Positions 1-8,793 of a stretch of DNA of 64,000 bases are shown here, in pieces. The notes beneath the pieces are model-generated. The model was not told the origin of the DNA, did no database searches, and saw nothing but the letters and a program-made list of their open reading frames with translations. Positions within the stretch are counted from its first letter, which is position 1. Each line of letters begins with the position of its first letter. The translations under genes were made by a program, and so were the position numbers. This stretch comes from Levilactobacillus suantsaiihabitans. Lineage in GTDB: Bacteria > Bacillota > Bacilli > Lactobacillales > Lactobacillaceae. The DNA is taken from the NCBI RefSeq assembly GCF_004745505.1, contig NZ_RKLX01000003.1, positions 1 to 64,000 of the forward strand. Direction: 5' to 3'.

Positions 1-531
1 ATTCAGGACAATGTTTTGAATCGTAACTTTAAGGTCGCCGGCCCCAACCAGGTTTGGCTTGCGGATTCAACTGAATTGTCATACGGGCCAAAAGGTCAGT
101 TCAAAATCCGACTCAGTGGTGTCTTAGATTTGTGTGGTCGAAGATTAATCGCTTCATTTTTGAGTACTACAGAGACAGCGGCAGCAGAGATTCAGGTTTT
201 TAAACAGGCCTTTGAACAAGCCGGTGATGTGCACCCACTGATCCATACGGATCGTGGGGCTGCTTATACTGCCAAAGCCTTCAATCACTTTTTGACAGGA
301 CACAAAGTGATGCGCAGTATGTCTCGACCAGGAACACCTTATGACAATGCGCCAATGGAGCGTTGGTGGAATGAATTTAAAGCGCATTGGATGGAACGTC
401 ATCCAATGCCAAACACGTATGAAGAGCTTGTGAAGCTGGTAAACGAAGGTATCCACTACTTCAATTACTTGGATCGTTCCCCAGAAAGAAACGGCCTCAC
501 CCCAGTAGAATACTGGAATGAAGCCGCTTAG
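1..531 (+). CDS. IS3-family transposase (OrfB), 3' part only
   Basis: The reading frame is open from base 1, so the gene begins outside the window; about 176 codons are visible. It is the catalytic DDE integrase core of an IS3/IS150-type transposase. The motif WLADSTEL carries the first Asp, HTDRGAAYTAKAF the second, and GTPYDNAPMERWWNEFKAHW the Glu, followed by the usual PERNGLTPVEYW ending. The protein cuts and joins IS ends. It normally depends on an upstream OrfA with a frameshift, which cannot be seen here. A TTG at 16 is an internal codon, not a credible start. The family assignment is secure; whether the copy is intact cannot be judged. Confidence 0.9.
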   Translation: MQDNVLNRNFKVAGPNQVWLADSTELSYGPKGQFKIRLSGVLDLCGRRLIASFLSTTETAAAEIQVFKQAFEQAGDVHPLIHTDRGAAYTAKAFNHFLTGHKVMRSMSRPGTPYDNAPMERWWNEFKAHWMERHPMPNTYEELVKLVNEGIHYFNYLDRSPERNGLTPVEYWNEAA

Positions 532-573
532 GGTAAACGTCCATTTTATATTATTTCGAATGACAACTTGACA
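532..573 (+). mobile_element. Probable right end of the IS3-type element
   Basis: After the transposase stop at 531 the sequence runs to TGACAACTTGACA at 561-573, which ends in CA as IS3-family terminal repeats do. The left end is outside the window, so the inverted repeat cannot be confirmed. The 3-4 bp after 573 would be the target duplication. The boundary is inferred. Confidence 0.5.
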
Positions 574-1162
574 GGGGCCAGTACAGGTCGCTCTTCACTG
601 TGTCGCGTTCTGGCCCAGATTTTAAGTACTTATCATAATCCGGTTGTATTAGAGAAAATGGCACTCCGATTTGATAGCGAAAAAAATCGCGAGTGAGGCA
701 GACTTGATAAATTATATTATCAAGGTAGTTATTCGGTGACATCATTGTTTGTACAGCATCTAACAATGTTTCGTTGGGAGTAATAGTGACAGGATTTTCC
801 CAATAGGTCCATACACAAGTTTGTAGAATAGTGATGATTGTAGCAGCCGCATCTTTGTAAATTGGGTCATCCTTGTAAGAATTGACTAAATTTTCGTCAT
901 ATTTATTATCGAGAATATTTTTCACGGTCACTGGATCTTCGGAATTAGGCAGCCAATAATGTTTTTGGCGTTCGCCAGATTTTGAGACGAAGGTGGTGTA
1001 GGGCATTTGGATACCACTTATTGTAACTTGGTTATCAGCAGTATTTGAATCAGCCTGGCTTGAGGATGTATTATCTGCCAAAACTGGGCTGGTGTTAAAA
1101 ATGATACCAAACGATACTAAAGCGAAAATGATCGTAATTATTTTACGAACAGAGCTAAACAT
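551..1162 (-). CDS. Secreted hypothetical protein, 3' end probably replaced by IS
   Basis: A 203-residue protein of unknown function. I chose the ATG at 1162 because AGGTGG precedes it and because it puts a standard signal peptide at the N-terminus (basic FSSVRKI, hydrophobic core, then VLA-DN cleavage region); a frame extension to 1210 adds residues with no RBS. The mature part begins with a Ser/Asn/Gln-rich stretch and then a compact region rich in Tyr, Trp and Asp. It has two cysteines well before the C-terminus and a third in the last few residues. The final residues and the stop lie at 551-573, inside the presumed IS end, so the natural C-terminus was probably lost. No domain is recognised. 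Confidence 0.6.
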   Translation of the reverse strand: MFSSVRKIITIIFALVSFGIIFNTSPVLADNTSSSQADSNTADNQVTISGIQMPYTTFVSKSGERQKHYWLPNSEDPVTVKNILDNKYDENLVNSYKDDPIYKDAAATIITILQTCVWTYWENPVTITPNETLLDAVQTMMSPNNYLDNIIYQVCLTRDFFRYQIGVPFSLIQPDYDKYLKSGPERDTVKSDLYWPLSSCHSK

Positions 1163-1293
1163 TTTAGCCACCTGACTTTCTATGTAATTAATTTTATTAT
1201 ACCATTCCACTACATTAAACGGTGTAAATTAAAAATTATTGAATGGGGTCTTGATTGACTTGAAGCAGTTTAGATTTTTGGCGAATTAATCTA

Positions 1294-1347
1294 AAATAGC
1301 CCGTCCTCGTCACCATTGATTAATTGGCGACGGGGAGCGGACTATTT
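1294..1347. repeat. Imperfect long hairpin
   Basis: AAATAG, CCG and TCCTCGTC on the left pair, with small bulges, with GACGGGGA, CGG and CTATTT on the right. It lies between the secreted-protein gene and the adjacent BC/A repeat. It could be a terminator remnant or the end of a repeat; no long T-run follows. Confidence 0.4.
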
Positions 1348-1354
1348 AATATTT

Positions 1355-1560
1355 TGAAGATTGAAAGACGAAAATTAGCTGGAACCACTGTGATCATGCG
1401 ACTCGTGACGTCAAAAGTAGTCGTTTTCAGCCACACAATCCGAACTGTCTGCCTACCGTTCGCCAAGTGTGGGTTGGAACGCTGGGGCGGGTCGAGCCAA
1501 AAGGCGGTCTCGCTACCTCGCTTTGAGCCGCAAACCATGTCTCAAAGTGGCCTCATAGTC
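1355..1560 (-). repeat. BC element, truncated C half (reverse)
   Basis: Contains the outer arm GTTCGCCAAGTGTGGGTT at 1458-1475, the GAGCC...GGTCTC stem and the GCTTTGAGCC...GTCTCAAAG stem of the C half, read on the minus strand. The partner of the outer arm is missing, because an A element (1561-1680) is fused at the point where the rest of C should follow. The junction is the same as that at 38895. Confidence 0.75.
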
Positions 1561-1680
1561 GAAACGTGCGCCAACAGGCAACTGGTTCCGCTTAACACTG
1601 ATAGGCAAATAATCCAAGACCGGGATTATCCGCCTATCACCGTTAATGCTCGCCAGTTAACCGCCTGTTGGCCCACTCTT
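1561..1680 (-). repeat. A element, copy 1 (reverse), after the symporter stop
   Basis: A structured repeat of about 120 bp. The outer stem GCCAACAGGC...GCCTGTTGGC, middle stem AACTGG...CCAGTT and inner stem GATAGGC...GCCTATC are all complementary. On the minus strand it begins directly after the stop codon of the symporter gene (1682), so it would be transcribed as its 3' UTR. Confidence 0.8.
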
Positions 1681-1681
1681 T

Positions 1682-3001
1682 TTAAGCACCCTTGATGGTG
1701 GCCTGCAGTTCTTTTTCGTTGTAGAACCACAGGACCACGAACATCACGATGTACAGGGTCAGGGGAATCCAGGCGTAGTTGAGGATGATGGTGTGTTGGG
1801 TGGCGACGTTTTGCTGGTGGTTGGCCACGTAGCCGGACAGGTGGAACAGCCCGGCGGTGACCAGGCCGCCCAGACCCAAGCCGACGTTGACGCCGAAGTC
1901 ATCCGTGGAGGCCAAGATGCCCTCCGCTTGAATGCCCAGCGCCATGCCGTAGCGAATCGTGTCGGCAATCATGATGGAGACCAAGCCAATGATCAGACCA
2001 CCGCCCACGGCATTGAGCAGGATACCGGCAAAGATGATGCCCAGCTGGTTGGTCATGACTCCCAGCGTCAAAACGAGTTGGCCACTTCCGGCCGTTAAGA
2101 TGCCGCGTTGCATAGTAGCCTTTTTGCCCCAGATGTCAGCGCCCTTGATAATTAAGACGACGCCAATCAGCGCCGCGAAGGTGAAGCCATTGGCTAGCGG
2201 CACCAATTTTTCACTGTGTTGGATGTATTTGAAATAATAGATTGTGGTCTGGTTCTTGATGGCCGTGGTCAACCAGTACAACAGGATGACCGTGGAAATC
2301 ACCAGCCACGGCTTGTTTTGCCGCAACATCTTGCTGACGGCGGACCAGGATTGGTGGGATTTCTCCGGATTGGTGAACCGCTCGCGCACGTGAATGAAGG
2401 TGTTGAGGATCAGGACCAATGAAATCAGGCCGAAGAGGGCGATTGTGAGCAGAAAGCCTTGTTGCTGGTTGCCGTGACCGAAGAAGGCGACCAGCGGTAA
2501 CGTGAAGACCGCCACAATGATTTGCACGGAGCTGCCACCAAATTGGCGAATCACGCCCAGCAGGGTCATTTCTGATTCGTTTTGCGTCATGGTCGGCAGA
2601 ATCGACGTGATGGGCAGGTTGACGGCCGTGTAGAAGAAACCCAGCCCCAGGTAGGTGACGTAGGCCCAGATGAGCTTGCCGGTATCGCCAAACGGCGGAG
2701 TGACGAAGGTTAAAATGGCAAAAATCACGTACGGCAGCGCGTACCACAGAAAGAATGGCCGGCTCTTGCCCCATTTGGAATGGGTCCGGTCAATCATCAA
2801 GCCGATAATCAGGCTTTCCACCACATCGGCGAGGCGCGCCACGATAAATAAAATCGCGGCAGCACTGGCGGACAAGCCGTAGACGTCGGTGTAAAAGAAG
2901 AGCAGGTAGGTGGTCATCATTTGAAAGACCAAGTTATCGGCGGCATCACTGAGGCCGTAGCTAATCCGCTCGGGCCACTTGGTTTGCCAAGGTTTGTTCA
3001 A
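1682..3001 (-). CDS. GPH-family sugar:cation symporter
   Basis: A 439-residue polytopic membrane protein of the glycoside-pentoside-hexuronide:cation symporter family (MelB/LacS/XynP type), with 12 predicted helices. The N-terminal region reads ERISYGLSDAADNLVFQMM, then LFFYTDVYGLS, with the family loop between helices 2 and 3 (LIIGLMIDRTHSKWGKSRPF). The Asp, Thr and Lys/Arg residues there fit the family motif for cation-coupled transport. There is no C-terminal IIA-like domain, so it is the MelB/XynP rather than the LacS architecture. Substrate cannot be told: no glycosidase lies beside it. The gene ends against an A element and is followed by no other gene on its strand. Confidence 0.85.
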   Translation of the reverse strand: MNKPWQTKWPERISYGLSDAADNLVFQMMTTYLLFFYTDVYGLSASAAAILFIVARLADVVESLIIGLMIDRTHSKWGKSRPFFLWYALPYVIFAILTFVTPPFGDTGKLIWAYVTYLGLGFFYTAVNLPITSILPTMTQNESEMTLLGVIRQFGGSSVQIIVAVFTLPLVAFFGHGNQQQGFLLTIALFGLISLVLILNTFIHVRERFTNPEKSHQSWSAVSKMLRQNKPWLVISTVILLYWLTTAIKNQTTIYYFKYIQHSEKLVPLANGFTFAALIGVVLIIKGADIWGKKATMQRGILTAGSGQLVLTLGVMTNQLGIIFAGILLNAVGGGLIIGLVSIMIADTIRYGMALGIQAEGILASTDDFGVNVGLGLGGLVTAGLFHLSGYVANHQQNVATQHTIILNYAWIPLTLYIVMFVVLWFYNEKELQATIKGA

Positions 3002-3039
3002 TGGGTATTCCCCCTTAAGTTCTCATTCTGATGGGTTGG

Positions 3040-3605
3040 TAAAATAAGTGCGGGTCGCCTGCGCCTGGCAGGGGTTCCGCCTGCTATGGGGACCGGCCCC
3101 AGCCAAAGTGCGGTCTTCCGCCTCGCTTGAAAGCCTGGTAAAAATCACCAGTCTCTCAAGTCGTCCCACGGTGTAACCTGGCACAAAACGCCAGCTAACA
3201 CCGTCGTCACAGCCGGCTCCGCCCCTGCCAGTCTCCGGCTAGGCAACGTAACGCGTTTGACTAACGTTATCGGCGAGACTAACCATTGTTCGTAACCAAA
3301 AGGTCCAGTTGCTGGTCACCCTCAGAAAAGTGGCCATCGCAAGTTGACAACTGGGCCAAAGTATTGACGTAGGACTGTTGCTGGGTTGCTCAACCGTAGT
3401 CGTGAGTGGCGCGCCAAATGCGTTCAGCCGTAGGATTTCCCTTAGCGACGAAGTCGGTTAGGGAAATGGCGTCTTTGAGACGCGGGCTTCGGCTCAAAGC
3501 GAGTACCGAGACCGCACTTCAGGCTCGGTGCGTCCGCCCACAGCGTTCCAACGCATTTGGCGCGCCGCGGTAGGCGGACAGTTTTCACAATGGTTAGCAG
3601 GCAGA
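3040..3605 (+). repeat. BC element, full copy (forward)
   Basis: Fills the gene-free stretch between the symporter and the YagU-like gene. The B half (about 3045-3250) has CTTGAAAGCCTGG...CCAGTCTCTCAAG and a CTGGC...GCCAG hairpin. The C half is closed by the outer stem 3408-3424 with 3550-3566 (GGCGCGCCAAATGCGTT with its exact complement). Inside are ATTTCCCTTAG...TTAGGGAAAT, a TTTGAGACG...GGCTCAAAG stem and ACCGAG...CTCGGT. The outer stem differs from other copies on both sides. Confidence 0.8.
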
Positions 3606-3640
3606 ATCCCTGACAGCCGGAGGCGTTGGTGTGACGTTTG

Positions 3641-4162
3641 CTAGTGCCGGCGACTTTCCTGGGTCAGGCGCCGGTAGACTTCGGCGCCGACCAGGTCGTT
3701 GGTGACCATCCAGGCGATGTGGCCGAGGGCTTCGGAGACGTGTTCTTCCTTAGGCTGGTCGGCTGCGGACGGCACGGTGCCCATGGCTGGCATGATGCCC
3801 AGGTGAAAGGCGACCCAGATGGCCAGGCCGAACCAGGTACCGGCGTCTTTTTTCACGGCCGGAATCTTTTCGCCGATGATTTGGTAAAGCACGGCAAAGG
3901 TAGTCGAGAAGCCGAAATGAATGACGTAACTGACCCAAGGCAGTTGGTGGCCAGAATAAGTATAAGTGGCGTGGGTGACTTGCTTGGGAATGCCGAATTG
4001 TTCCAGCAGAGTCTGCGGTGGGTTGGTGGCGTCGCGGGCTGCCGTGCGGGGTGGCAAGACGTTTTCCCAGCCGAGCTTGACTAATCCAGAGACGATACCC
4101 GCCGCACCGCCAGCGATGATGGCTGCCGGTAAGTTGAGGGGATGACGTTTAAATAAAGACAT
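3641..4162 (-). CDS. YagU/DUF1440-family membrane protein
   Basis: A 173-residue membrane protein with about four hydrophobic segments. It resembles Escherichia coli YagU (DUF1440): an N-terminal Gly-rich helix (IAGGAAGIVSGLVKLGWE), the LPPR that follows it, the YTYSGH and WVSYVIHFGFSTTFAVLY block, and a C-terminal EHVSEALGHIAWM that matches the family's ENVSE.FGH pattern. YagU has been linked to acid resistance in E. coli; no function is established here. A RBS (AGGAGG-like, complement at about 4172-4178) precedes the ATG at 4162. It stands alone, divergent from the UvrA-like gene. Confidence 0.75.
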   Translation of the reverse strand: MSLFKRHPLNLPAAIIAGGAAGIVSGLVKLGWENVLPPRTAARDATNPPQTLLEQFGIPKQVTHATYTYSGHQLPWVSYVIHFGFSTTFAVLYQIIGEKIPAVKKDAGTWFGLAIWVAFHLGIMPAMGTVPSAADQPKEEHVSEALGHIAWMVTNDLVGAEVYRRLTQESRRH

Positions 4163-4340
4163 AAAAGATTTCCTCCTTCAAATAGTTCTACACGTCAAAT
4201 TATAGCCTTTTCGGTCACTTTTTTGGAGAGGTTTGATTGTGACCTTTAGAACAACCGAGTCACGGTCGCCCACAAAAAATTAGAATATGTTAAGGTGAAT
4301 TGGTAGTGTTTCGCAACGAAAAAACGAGAGGGGTACTGGG

Positions 4341-6611
4341 ATGCAACCAACATTTGAAAAAGGCTTTATCGACATCAAGGATGCCACGCAAAATAACCTG
4401 CAGCACGTTAATTTACGCGTGCCCAAATACCAAACCACGGTGTTCGTGGGCCTGTCGGGGTCGGGGAAATCGTCGCTGGTGTTCGACACGATTGCGGCGG
4501 CGTCACGGCGGGAATTGAACGAGACGTTCCCCAGCTTTACGCAACAGTATTTGCCTAAATACGGGCAACCGCACGTCGGCGACATCGAGCATCTGCCGGT
4601 CGCCATCGTGATCGAGCAACAACGCTTGGGCAAGAATGCCCGCTCGACGTTGGCGACGTACACCGGGATCTACTCGTTGATGCGGCTGTTATTTTCACGG
4701 ATTGGTAAGCCATTTATCGGGTATTCCGACACGTTTTCGTTTAACTTGCCGCAGGGGATGTGCCCGGACTGCCAGGGCCTCGGCTACGTGGACGACATCG
4801 ACGAGTCCAAGCTGATCGACCCGGAAAAGTCGTTGAATCAAGGCGCCATCACGTTTGTCAGCTTCGGTCCCGATACGTGGCGGTGGCGGCGGTACGCGAC
4901 CAGCGGGTTGTTCGATGACGACAAGCCCATCAAGGACTACACGCCGGAAGAATACGAAATGTTGATGCACGCGCCGCAACAGAAGCTGGCCCATCCCGGC
5001 GAAGGTTTCCCACGCACGGCGTTGTATGAAGGCGTCGTGCCGCGAATTCGCCGGTCGGTGATTGGCAAGAAGGAAGCCGAACACCACCGCGAGGCCATTG
5101 CGGAAATCGTGACCCGCAAGCCGTGTCCCACCTGTCACGGAACGCGGTTGCGGGCGGCGGTCTTAACCAACCACATCAACGGCAAGAACATCGCCGACGT
5201 CACGGCCATGGACCTGAACCACGTGTTGGCATTCTTGCGCGGCATCACCGAACCGTTGGCCACCGACGTCGTGCGGGAGCTGACCACCAAGATTCAGTCA
5301 CTGGTCGATATTGGCCTGGGGTATTTGACGCTCGACCGCGGGACCAGTTCGCTATCCGGCGGGGAAGCCCAACGCATCAAGATTGCCAAGTACCTGACCA
5401 GCGCGTTGGTCGACATGGTCTACATTTTGGACGAACCCAGCGTCGGCTTACATCCCCACGACATCCAGCTGGTCAAGCAGGCGTTGACCCGGTTGAAGGA
5501 TAAGGGCAACACGATTCTGGTGGTCGAGCACAATCCGGCGATGATCGATTTCGCCGATTACGTGGTCGAAATGGGCCCACTGGCCGGCCAAGGCGGCGGG
5601 ACCGTGACGTTTACCGGGACCTATCCCGAGCTGTTGGCGTCGGATTCGTTGACGGGAAAATGGCTGCGGCAACCGCACCACTGGGGCGCTGAACGGCAGC
5701 CGACGGGGACTTTGCCGCTGCGCCACGTTACCCAAAACAACCTGAAGGACGTCGACGTGGACGTGCCCCTGGGCGTTATGACGGTCATCTCCGGGGTCGC
5801 CGGTTCCGGGAAGTCCTCGCTGGTCACCGCGCTCAAGGGCCAGCTCAAAGACGACTACATCGACTTGGCCCAGGCGCCCGTGGGCATCAACATTCGCTCG
5901 ACGCCGGCCACGTATTTGGGCATCTTGGATGAGATTCGCAAATTGTTCAGTAACGCCAACAATCGGGTGGGCACCAGCCTGTTCAGCTACAACGGCAAGG
6001 GCGCCTGCCCGCGGTGCAAGGGGAAGGGCGTCACCATCACCAATATGGCTTTCATGGACCCGGTCGTGCAGACCTGCGAGCTGTGTCACGGTAAACGCTA
6101 CAGTGATGAGGCCTTGCAGTACACGTATCAGGGCAAAAATATCGCTGAGGTGCTCCAACTGTCGGTCAAGGTGGCCAAGGACTTCTTCGCCGATACGCCC
6201 AAATTAGCCAGTCAATTGGGCAACTTGGACCGCGTCGGCCTGGGCTATTTGACGCTGGCTCAACCCCTGACGACACTGTCGGGTGGCGAACTCCAGCGGT
6301 TGAAATTGGCCGTGGAACTGGGCAAACAGGGGACCGTTTACCTGTTGGACGAACCCACGGCCGGCCTGCATTTGCAGGACACGGACCGTTTGTTGAAGCT
6401 GTTCAACGCCCTGGTGGCCGCCGGCAATTCCCTGATCATCATCGAACACAACCTGGCTGTCATTGGCCAGGCGGACTGGCTGATCGACGTCGGTCCCGAC
6501 GCCGGCCGCTACGGTGGCCAGATTCAGTACAGCGGCACGCCCCGCGAAGCCGTCAAGGTGGACCAGTCCCGGACCGGCGTGGCGCTGCGGGCTTGGATTG
6601 CGGAGAACTAG
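4341..6611 (+). CDS. UvrA-like excinuclease subunit paralog (UvrA2 type)
   Basis: A 756-residue twin ABC ATPase of the UvrA superfamily, clearly shorter than true UvrA (about 940-950). The first nucleotide-binding site has Walker A GLSGSGKSSL near residue 38 and signature LSGGEAQRIK with LDEPSVGLHP. The second has GVAGSGKSSL near residue 490, LSGGELQRLK and LDEPTAGLH. Zinc-site cysteines appear as CPDCQGLG, CPTCHG and CPRCKGKG...CELCHG. The length and the early CPDC suggest loss of the UvrB-binding region, as in UvrA2/DrrC-like proteins tied to DNA-damaging drug tolerance. RBS GAGAGGGG precedes ATG 4341. It is monocistronic as far as visible. Confidence 0.85.
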   Translation: MQPTFEKGFIDIKDATQNNLQHVNLRVPKYQTTVFVGLSGSGKSSLVFDTIAAASRRELNETFPSFTQQYLPKYGQPHVGDIEHLPVAIVIEQQRLGKNARSTLATYTGIYSLMRLLFSRIGKPFIGYSDTFSFNLPQGMCPDCQGLGYVDDIDESKLIDPEKSLNQGAITFVSFGPDTWRWRRYATSGLFDDDKPIKDYTPEEYEMLMHAPQQKLAHPGEGFPRTALYEGVVPRIRRSVIGKKEAEHHREAIAEIVTRKPCPTCHGTRLRAAVLTNHINGKNIADVTAMDLNHVLAFLRGITEPLATDVVRELTTKIQSLVDIGLGYLTLDRGTSSLSGGEAQRIKIAKYLTSALVDMVYILDEPSVGLHPHDIQLVKQALTRLKDKGNTILVVEHNPAMIDFADYVVEMGPLAGQGGGTVTFTGTYPELLASDSLTGKWLRQPHHWGAERQPTGTLPLRHVTQNNLKDVDVDVPLGVMTVISGVAGSGKSSLVTALKGQLKDDYIDLAQAPVGINIRSTPATYLGILDEIRKLFSNANNRVGTSLFSYNGKGACPRCKGKGVTITNMAFMDPVVQTCELCHGKRYSDEALQYTYQGKNIAEVLQLSVKVAKDFFADTPKLASQLGNLDRVGLGYLTLAQPLTTLSGGELQRLKLAVELGKQGTVYLLDEPTAGLHLQDTDRLLKLFNALVAAGNSLIIIEHNLAVIGQADWLIDVGPDAGRYGGQIQYSGTPREAVKVDQSRTGVALRAWIAEN

Positions 6612-6684
6612 CGTCGGCCGGCGTCTGTTGAATCTGGCTGCCTCCGGCTCGCCAAATCTGGGTGGGACCGCGCTGATTGCCGCA

Positions 6685-6745
6685 AAGACGGTGTTCTAAT
6701 ATCTGAAATTGGTGAAACTAGGCGCCTGAGTCGGGCAACGGCAAG
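6685..6745 (+). repeat. Probable BC element fragment (5' end)
   Basis: ACGGTGTTCTAATATCTGAA followed by a conserved ATTGGTGAAAC...GGCGCC and a TGAGTCGGGC run resembles the first 60 bases of the BC copies at 28690 and 38470. No stems of B or C follow, so this is a decayed or truncated end. Confidence 0.4.
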
Positions 6746-6839
6746 GGCTTGGACCAACGATATTTGAAAACATACGTTCCCATTCCACCTAAAATATGCT
6801 AAACTAAAAGAACGCAATTTTGCAGAGAGGACGGAGAAC

Positions 6840-8369
6840 ATGGCAACCACGATTTTAACGCCGGCGGAAAACCGGTTCCTACAATTGAGTCAGCAGGCCC
6901 TGGACCTACCGGCGTTGACGCGGTTGATGCCGCTGTTGCGCGACCACCCGACCATCAAGGACAGCAGTGACTTCTTGACCCGTTCGGCCCGGGCGGCGTT
7001 GCTGGAACAGCGGGTGGATTGGTTGAAGCTGAGCAGTACGGCGTGGAAATTGCTGGCGGATTCTCCCTACGTGATCAATCCCAGCAATCAGCGCCTGGAC
7101 TGGCGTCACTGTGCCCTGTGCCACAAGCCGGTGCGCTACGAATACCACGTGGTGTTGCGCGCCAACGGCCACAAGATTATCGTGGGCTCGGAATGCGTGA
7201 AGAAGTTCATGAGCGACGAGATGCAATACCTGATGACCATCACCACCGAGGACAACATCCACGCGGTCGCTCAGTACGATGTCCTGACCGCCCATTATCC
7301 GCAGGTCCCCGAAATCTTGTGGGACCCGGCAGCCTTGCCCCATTTGCCAGCCACGCATCATCGCCGTCAGCGTTGGGTCCACAGCGGAACGGCGCACACG
7401 GTGACCGGGTATTTGCAACACCGCCAGACGACTTTGCCGGAAACGCAACTCCAGCCATACCTCAGTGAATACGATACCCTGACCACTCTGGACCACGAGG
7501 CCGCGGTTGCGGCCAAACGAGCTGCCCAGCGTCGGGCTGACCGGGAACGTCAACTGGCTGAAGAAGAGGCTCAGGCCGCCTGGGACCACGCCCAGCACCA
7601 AGAAAGCGCGGCGGTCCAGGCCTTACGCGCCTCCGCACCGTACCAAACGACTTTGCAGCGGGTGGCCGAATTAATCGTGCAACACCTGCCTTTAGCTGAG
7701 TTCAAGGCCCAGTTGGCGCAGGTCATCCTGCCACCACAACTTAAAAAGCTGGTCAATTCCTATCAGCTGGGTGTGATGGCCACGGAATTTGACCGGCAAC
7801 ACCAAATTACCGCCACCCGCCTACAAATCGTGCCGCGGTACCTGGTGGCCGACGTCGACCGCTTGAGTCGGCAATTGGCACATCAACGCCAGCGCGATTG
7901 GGATGATGACTTGTTCAATGCCGCGGTGGGATTTGACTGGACTCACGATCAGCGCCAGGCGCGTCTCGACCAGTTGCGTCAGCCATGGGAGGGACGCCAA
8001 GTTCCCGCCGCAGTCTTTAAGGATTGCCTGACGATCCGTGAGCGCTTGTCCGCGGGGCAACCGGTGCCCGCAACTTGGCCGGCAGCCGTGCGACGGGCCT
8101 TCGCCCACCGCCTGGCCGTTCAGCCCCAAACCGGCTGGGTGCCCGCCAAGAAGAATCACGTGACCACCGCCCAGCTGCGGCAGTTGGCCCACAGCCACCC
8201 CGACTTTCCGGCGGTGGCCACGGCCTATCACCGGCTGTACGCCTTACCTGCCGCGACGGAAGCGGCCACGTTGTCGGCTCTGCAACAGTATTATTTATTG
8301 CTAGCGGATAAGCGGGCCGAGCGGCAAAATGTGACACATGCGTTGGTTCAGAAATTGTTAGAGGATTAG
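6840..8369 (+). CDS. Hypothetical protein with N-terminal zinc-finger-like motif
   Basis: A 509-residue soluble protein that I do not recognise. Around residues 88-120 it has WRHCALCHKPVRYEYHVVL followed 15 residues later by GSECVKKFM, a C-x2-C...C arrangement that suggests a treble-clef or zinc-ribbon fold. Similar short GS.C.KKF segments occur in proteins of phages and mobile elements. The middle (about 220-255) is an Ala/Arg/Glu/Gln-rich helix likely to form a coiled coil; the C-terminal half is helical and rich in Gln, His and Arg. RBS GGACGGAG precedes ATG 6840. A second copy of its last 37 codons lies at 13186-13302. A nucleic-acid-binding role is only a guess. Confidence 0.6.
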   Translation: MATTILTPAENRFLQLSQQALDLPALTRLMPLLRDHPTIKDSSDFLTRSARAALLEQRVDWLKLSSTAWKLLADSPYVINPSNQRLDWRHCALCHKPVRYEYHVVLRANGHKIIVGSECVKKFMSDEMQYLMTITTEDNIHAVAQYDVLTAHYPQVPEILWDPAALPHLPATHHRRQRWVHSGTAHTVTGYLQHRQTTLPETQLQPYLSEYDTLTTLDHEAAVAAKRAAQRRADRERQLAEEEAQAAWDHAQHQESAAVQALRASAPYQTTLQRVAELIVQHLPLAEFKAQLAQVILPPQLKKLVNSYQLGVMATEFDRQHQITATRLQIVPRYLVADVDRLSRQLAHQRQRDWDDDLFNAAVGFDWTHDQRQARLDQLRQPWEGRQVPAAVFKDCLTIRERLSAGQPVPATWPAAVRRAFAHRLAVQPQTGWVPAKKNHVTTAQLRQLAHSHPDFPAVATAYHRLYALPAATEAATLSALQQYYLLLADKRAERQNVTHALVQKLLED

Positions 8370-8376
8370 TGAAAAG

Positions 8377-8415
8377 CCAGTGACGGCGAGGGATTCCGGG
8401 TCACTGACTTTTTTT
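8377..8415 (+). terminator. Terminator after the zinc-finger gene
   Basis: CAGTGAC pairs with GTCACTG, then a run of seven T. Confidence 0.8.
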
Positions 8416-8465
8416 ACTGTTCTAAAATTTGCATCATACGGTCGAGTCTATTCGTTATTTTTTAA

Positions 8466-8502
8466 ATAAAACAACCCCTAATAGTTTAGGGGTTGTTTTT
8501 AG
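8466..8502. terminator. Second, near-perfect terminator hairpin
   Basis: AACAACCCCTAA, a 4-base loop, TTAGGGGTTGTT and T5. A-rich on the left side, so it may work in both directions and insulates the WxL operon. Confidence 0.85.
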
Positions 8503-8745
8503 TCACCATATACAGTGTTAATGGTTGTCCACCACTCACTAGGACGGCAGATACTGTCACGATAGGCATTATCGTGATAATAACGAATATTGTCGTTTGT
8601 TAGACAAAATAAAAAATCTGTTGTCCAATTATTTGATTGCGAGTTAATTCACATTAATTTAAAACCGCTATCAATACCGGAATGCCGGCGTTAAAGGGAT
8701 TTTAAGTTTTATTTAAAAAAGTTAATGATTATTTCCGGAAAAAGG

Positions 8746-8774
8746 TTTACATGTTCATAATTTGGACTTATAAT
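8746..8774 (+). promoter_or_regulatory. Promoter of WxL operon 1
   Basis: TTTACA (8746-8751), 17-base spacer, TATAAT (8769-8774). The 16-base sequence GTTGTTACATAGTTAA follows four bases after the -10 box at 8778-8793, across the likely transcription start. Operon 2 has the same layout, with one base different in that motif. Confidence 0.75.
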
Positions 8775-8793
8775 GTTGTTGTTACATAGTTAA

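Noticed and set aside
1324-1695. Open frame running through the C/A repeat
   Set aside because: Similar short frames occur in other repeat copies but are not conserved in sequence, whereas the stems are; the element looks non-coding.
3040-3605. CRISPR-like or tandem array in the large gaps
   Set aside because: Repeats are nested inverted arms, not regularly spaced direct repeats with unique spacers.
5448-6158. 236-codon open frame opposite the UvrA-like gene
   Set aside because: Shadow of a strongly supported gene; composition is atypical and no start signal is present.
7240-7601. Long open frames on both strands inside the zinc-finger gene
   Set aside because: GC-rich codon use opens opposite frames; these have no RBS and no recognisable protein pattern.
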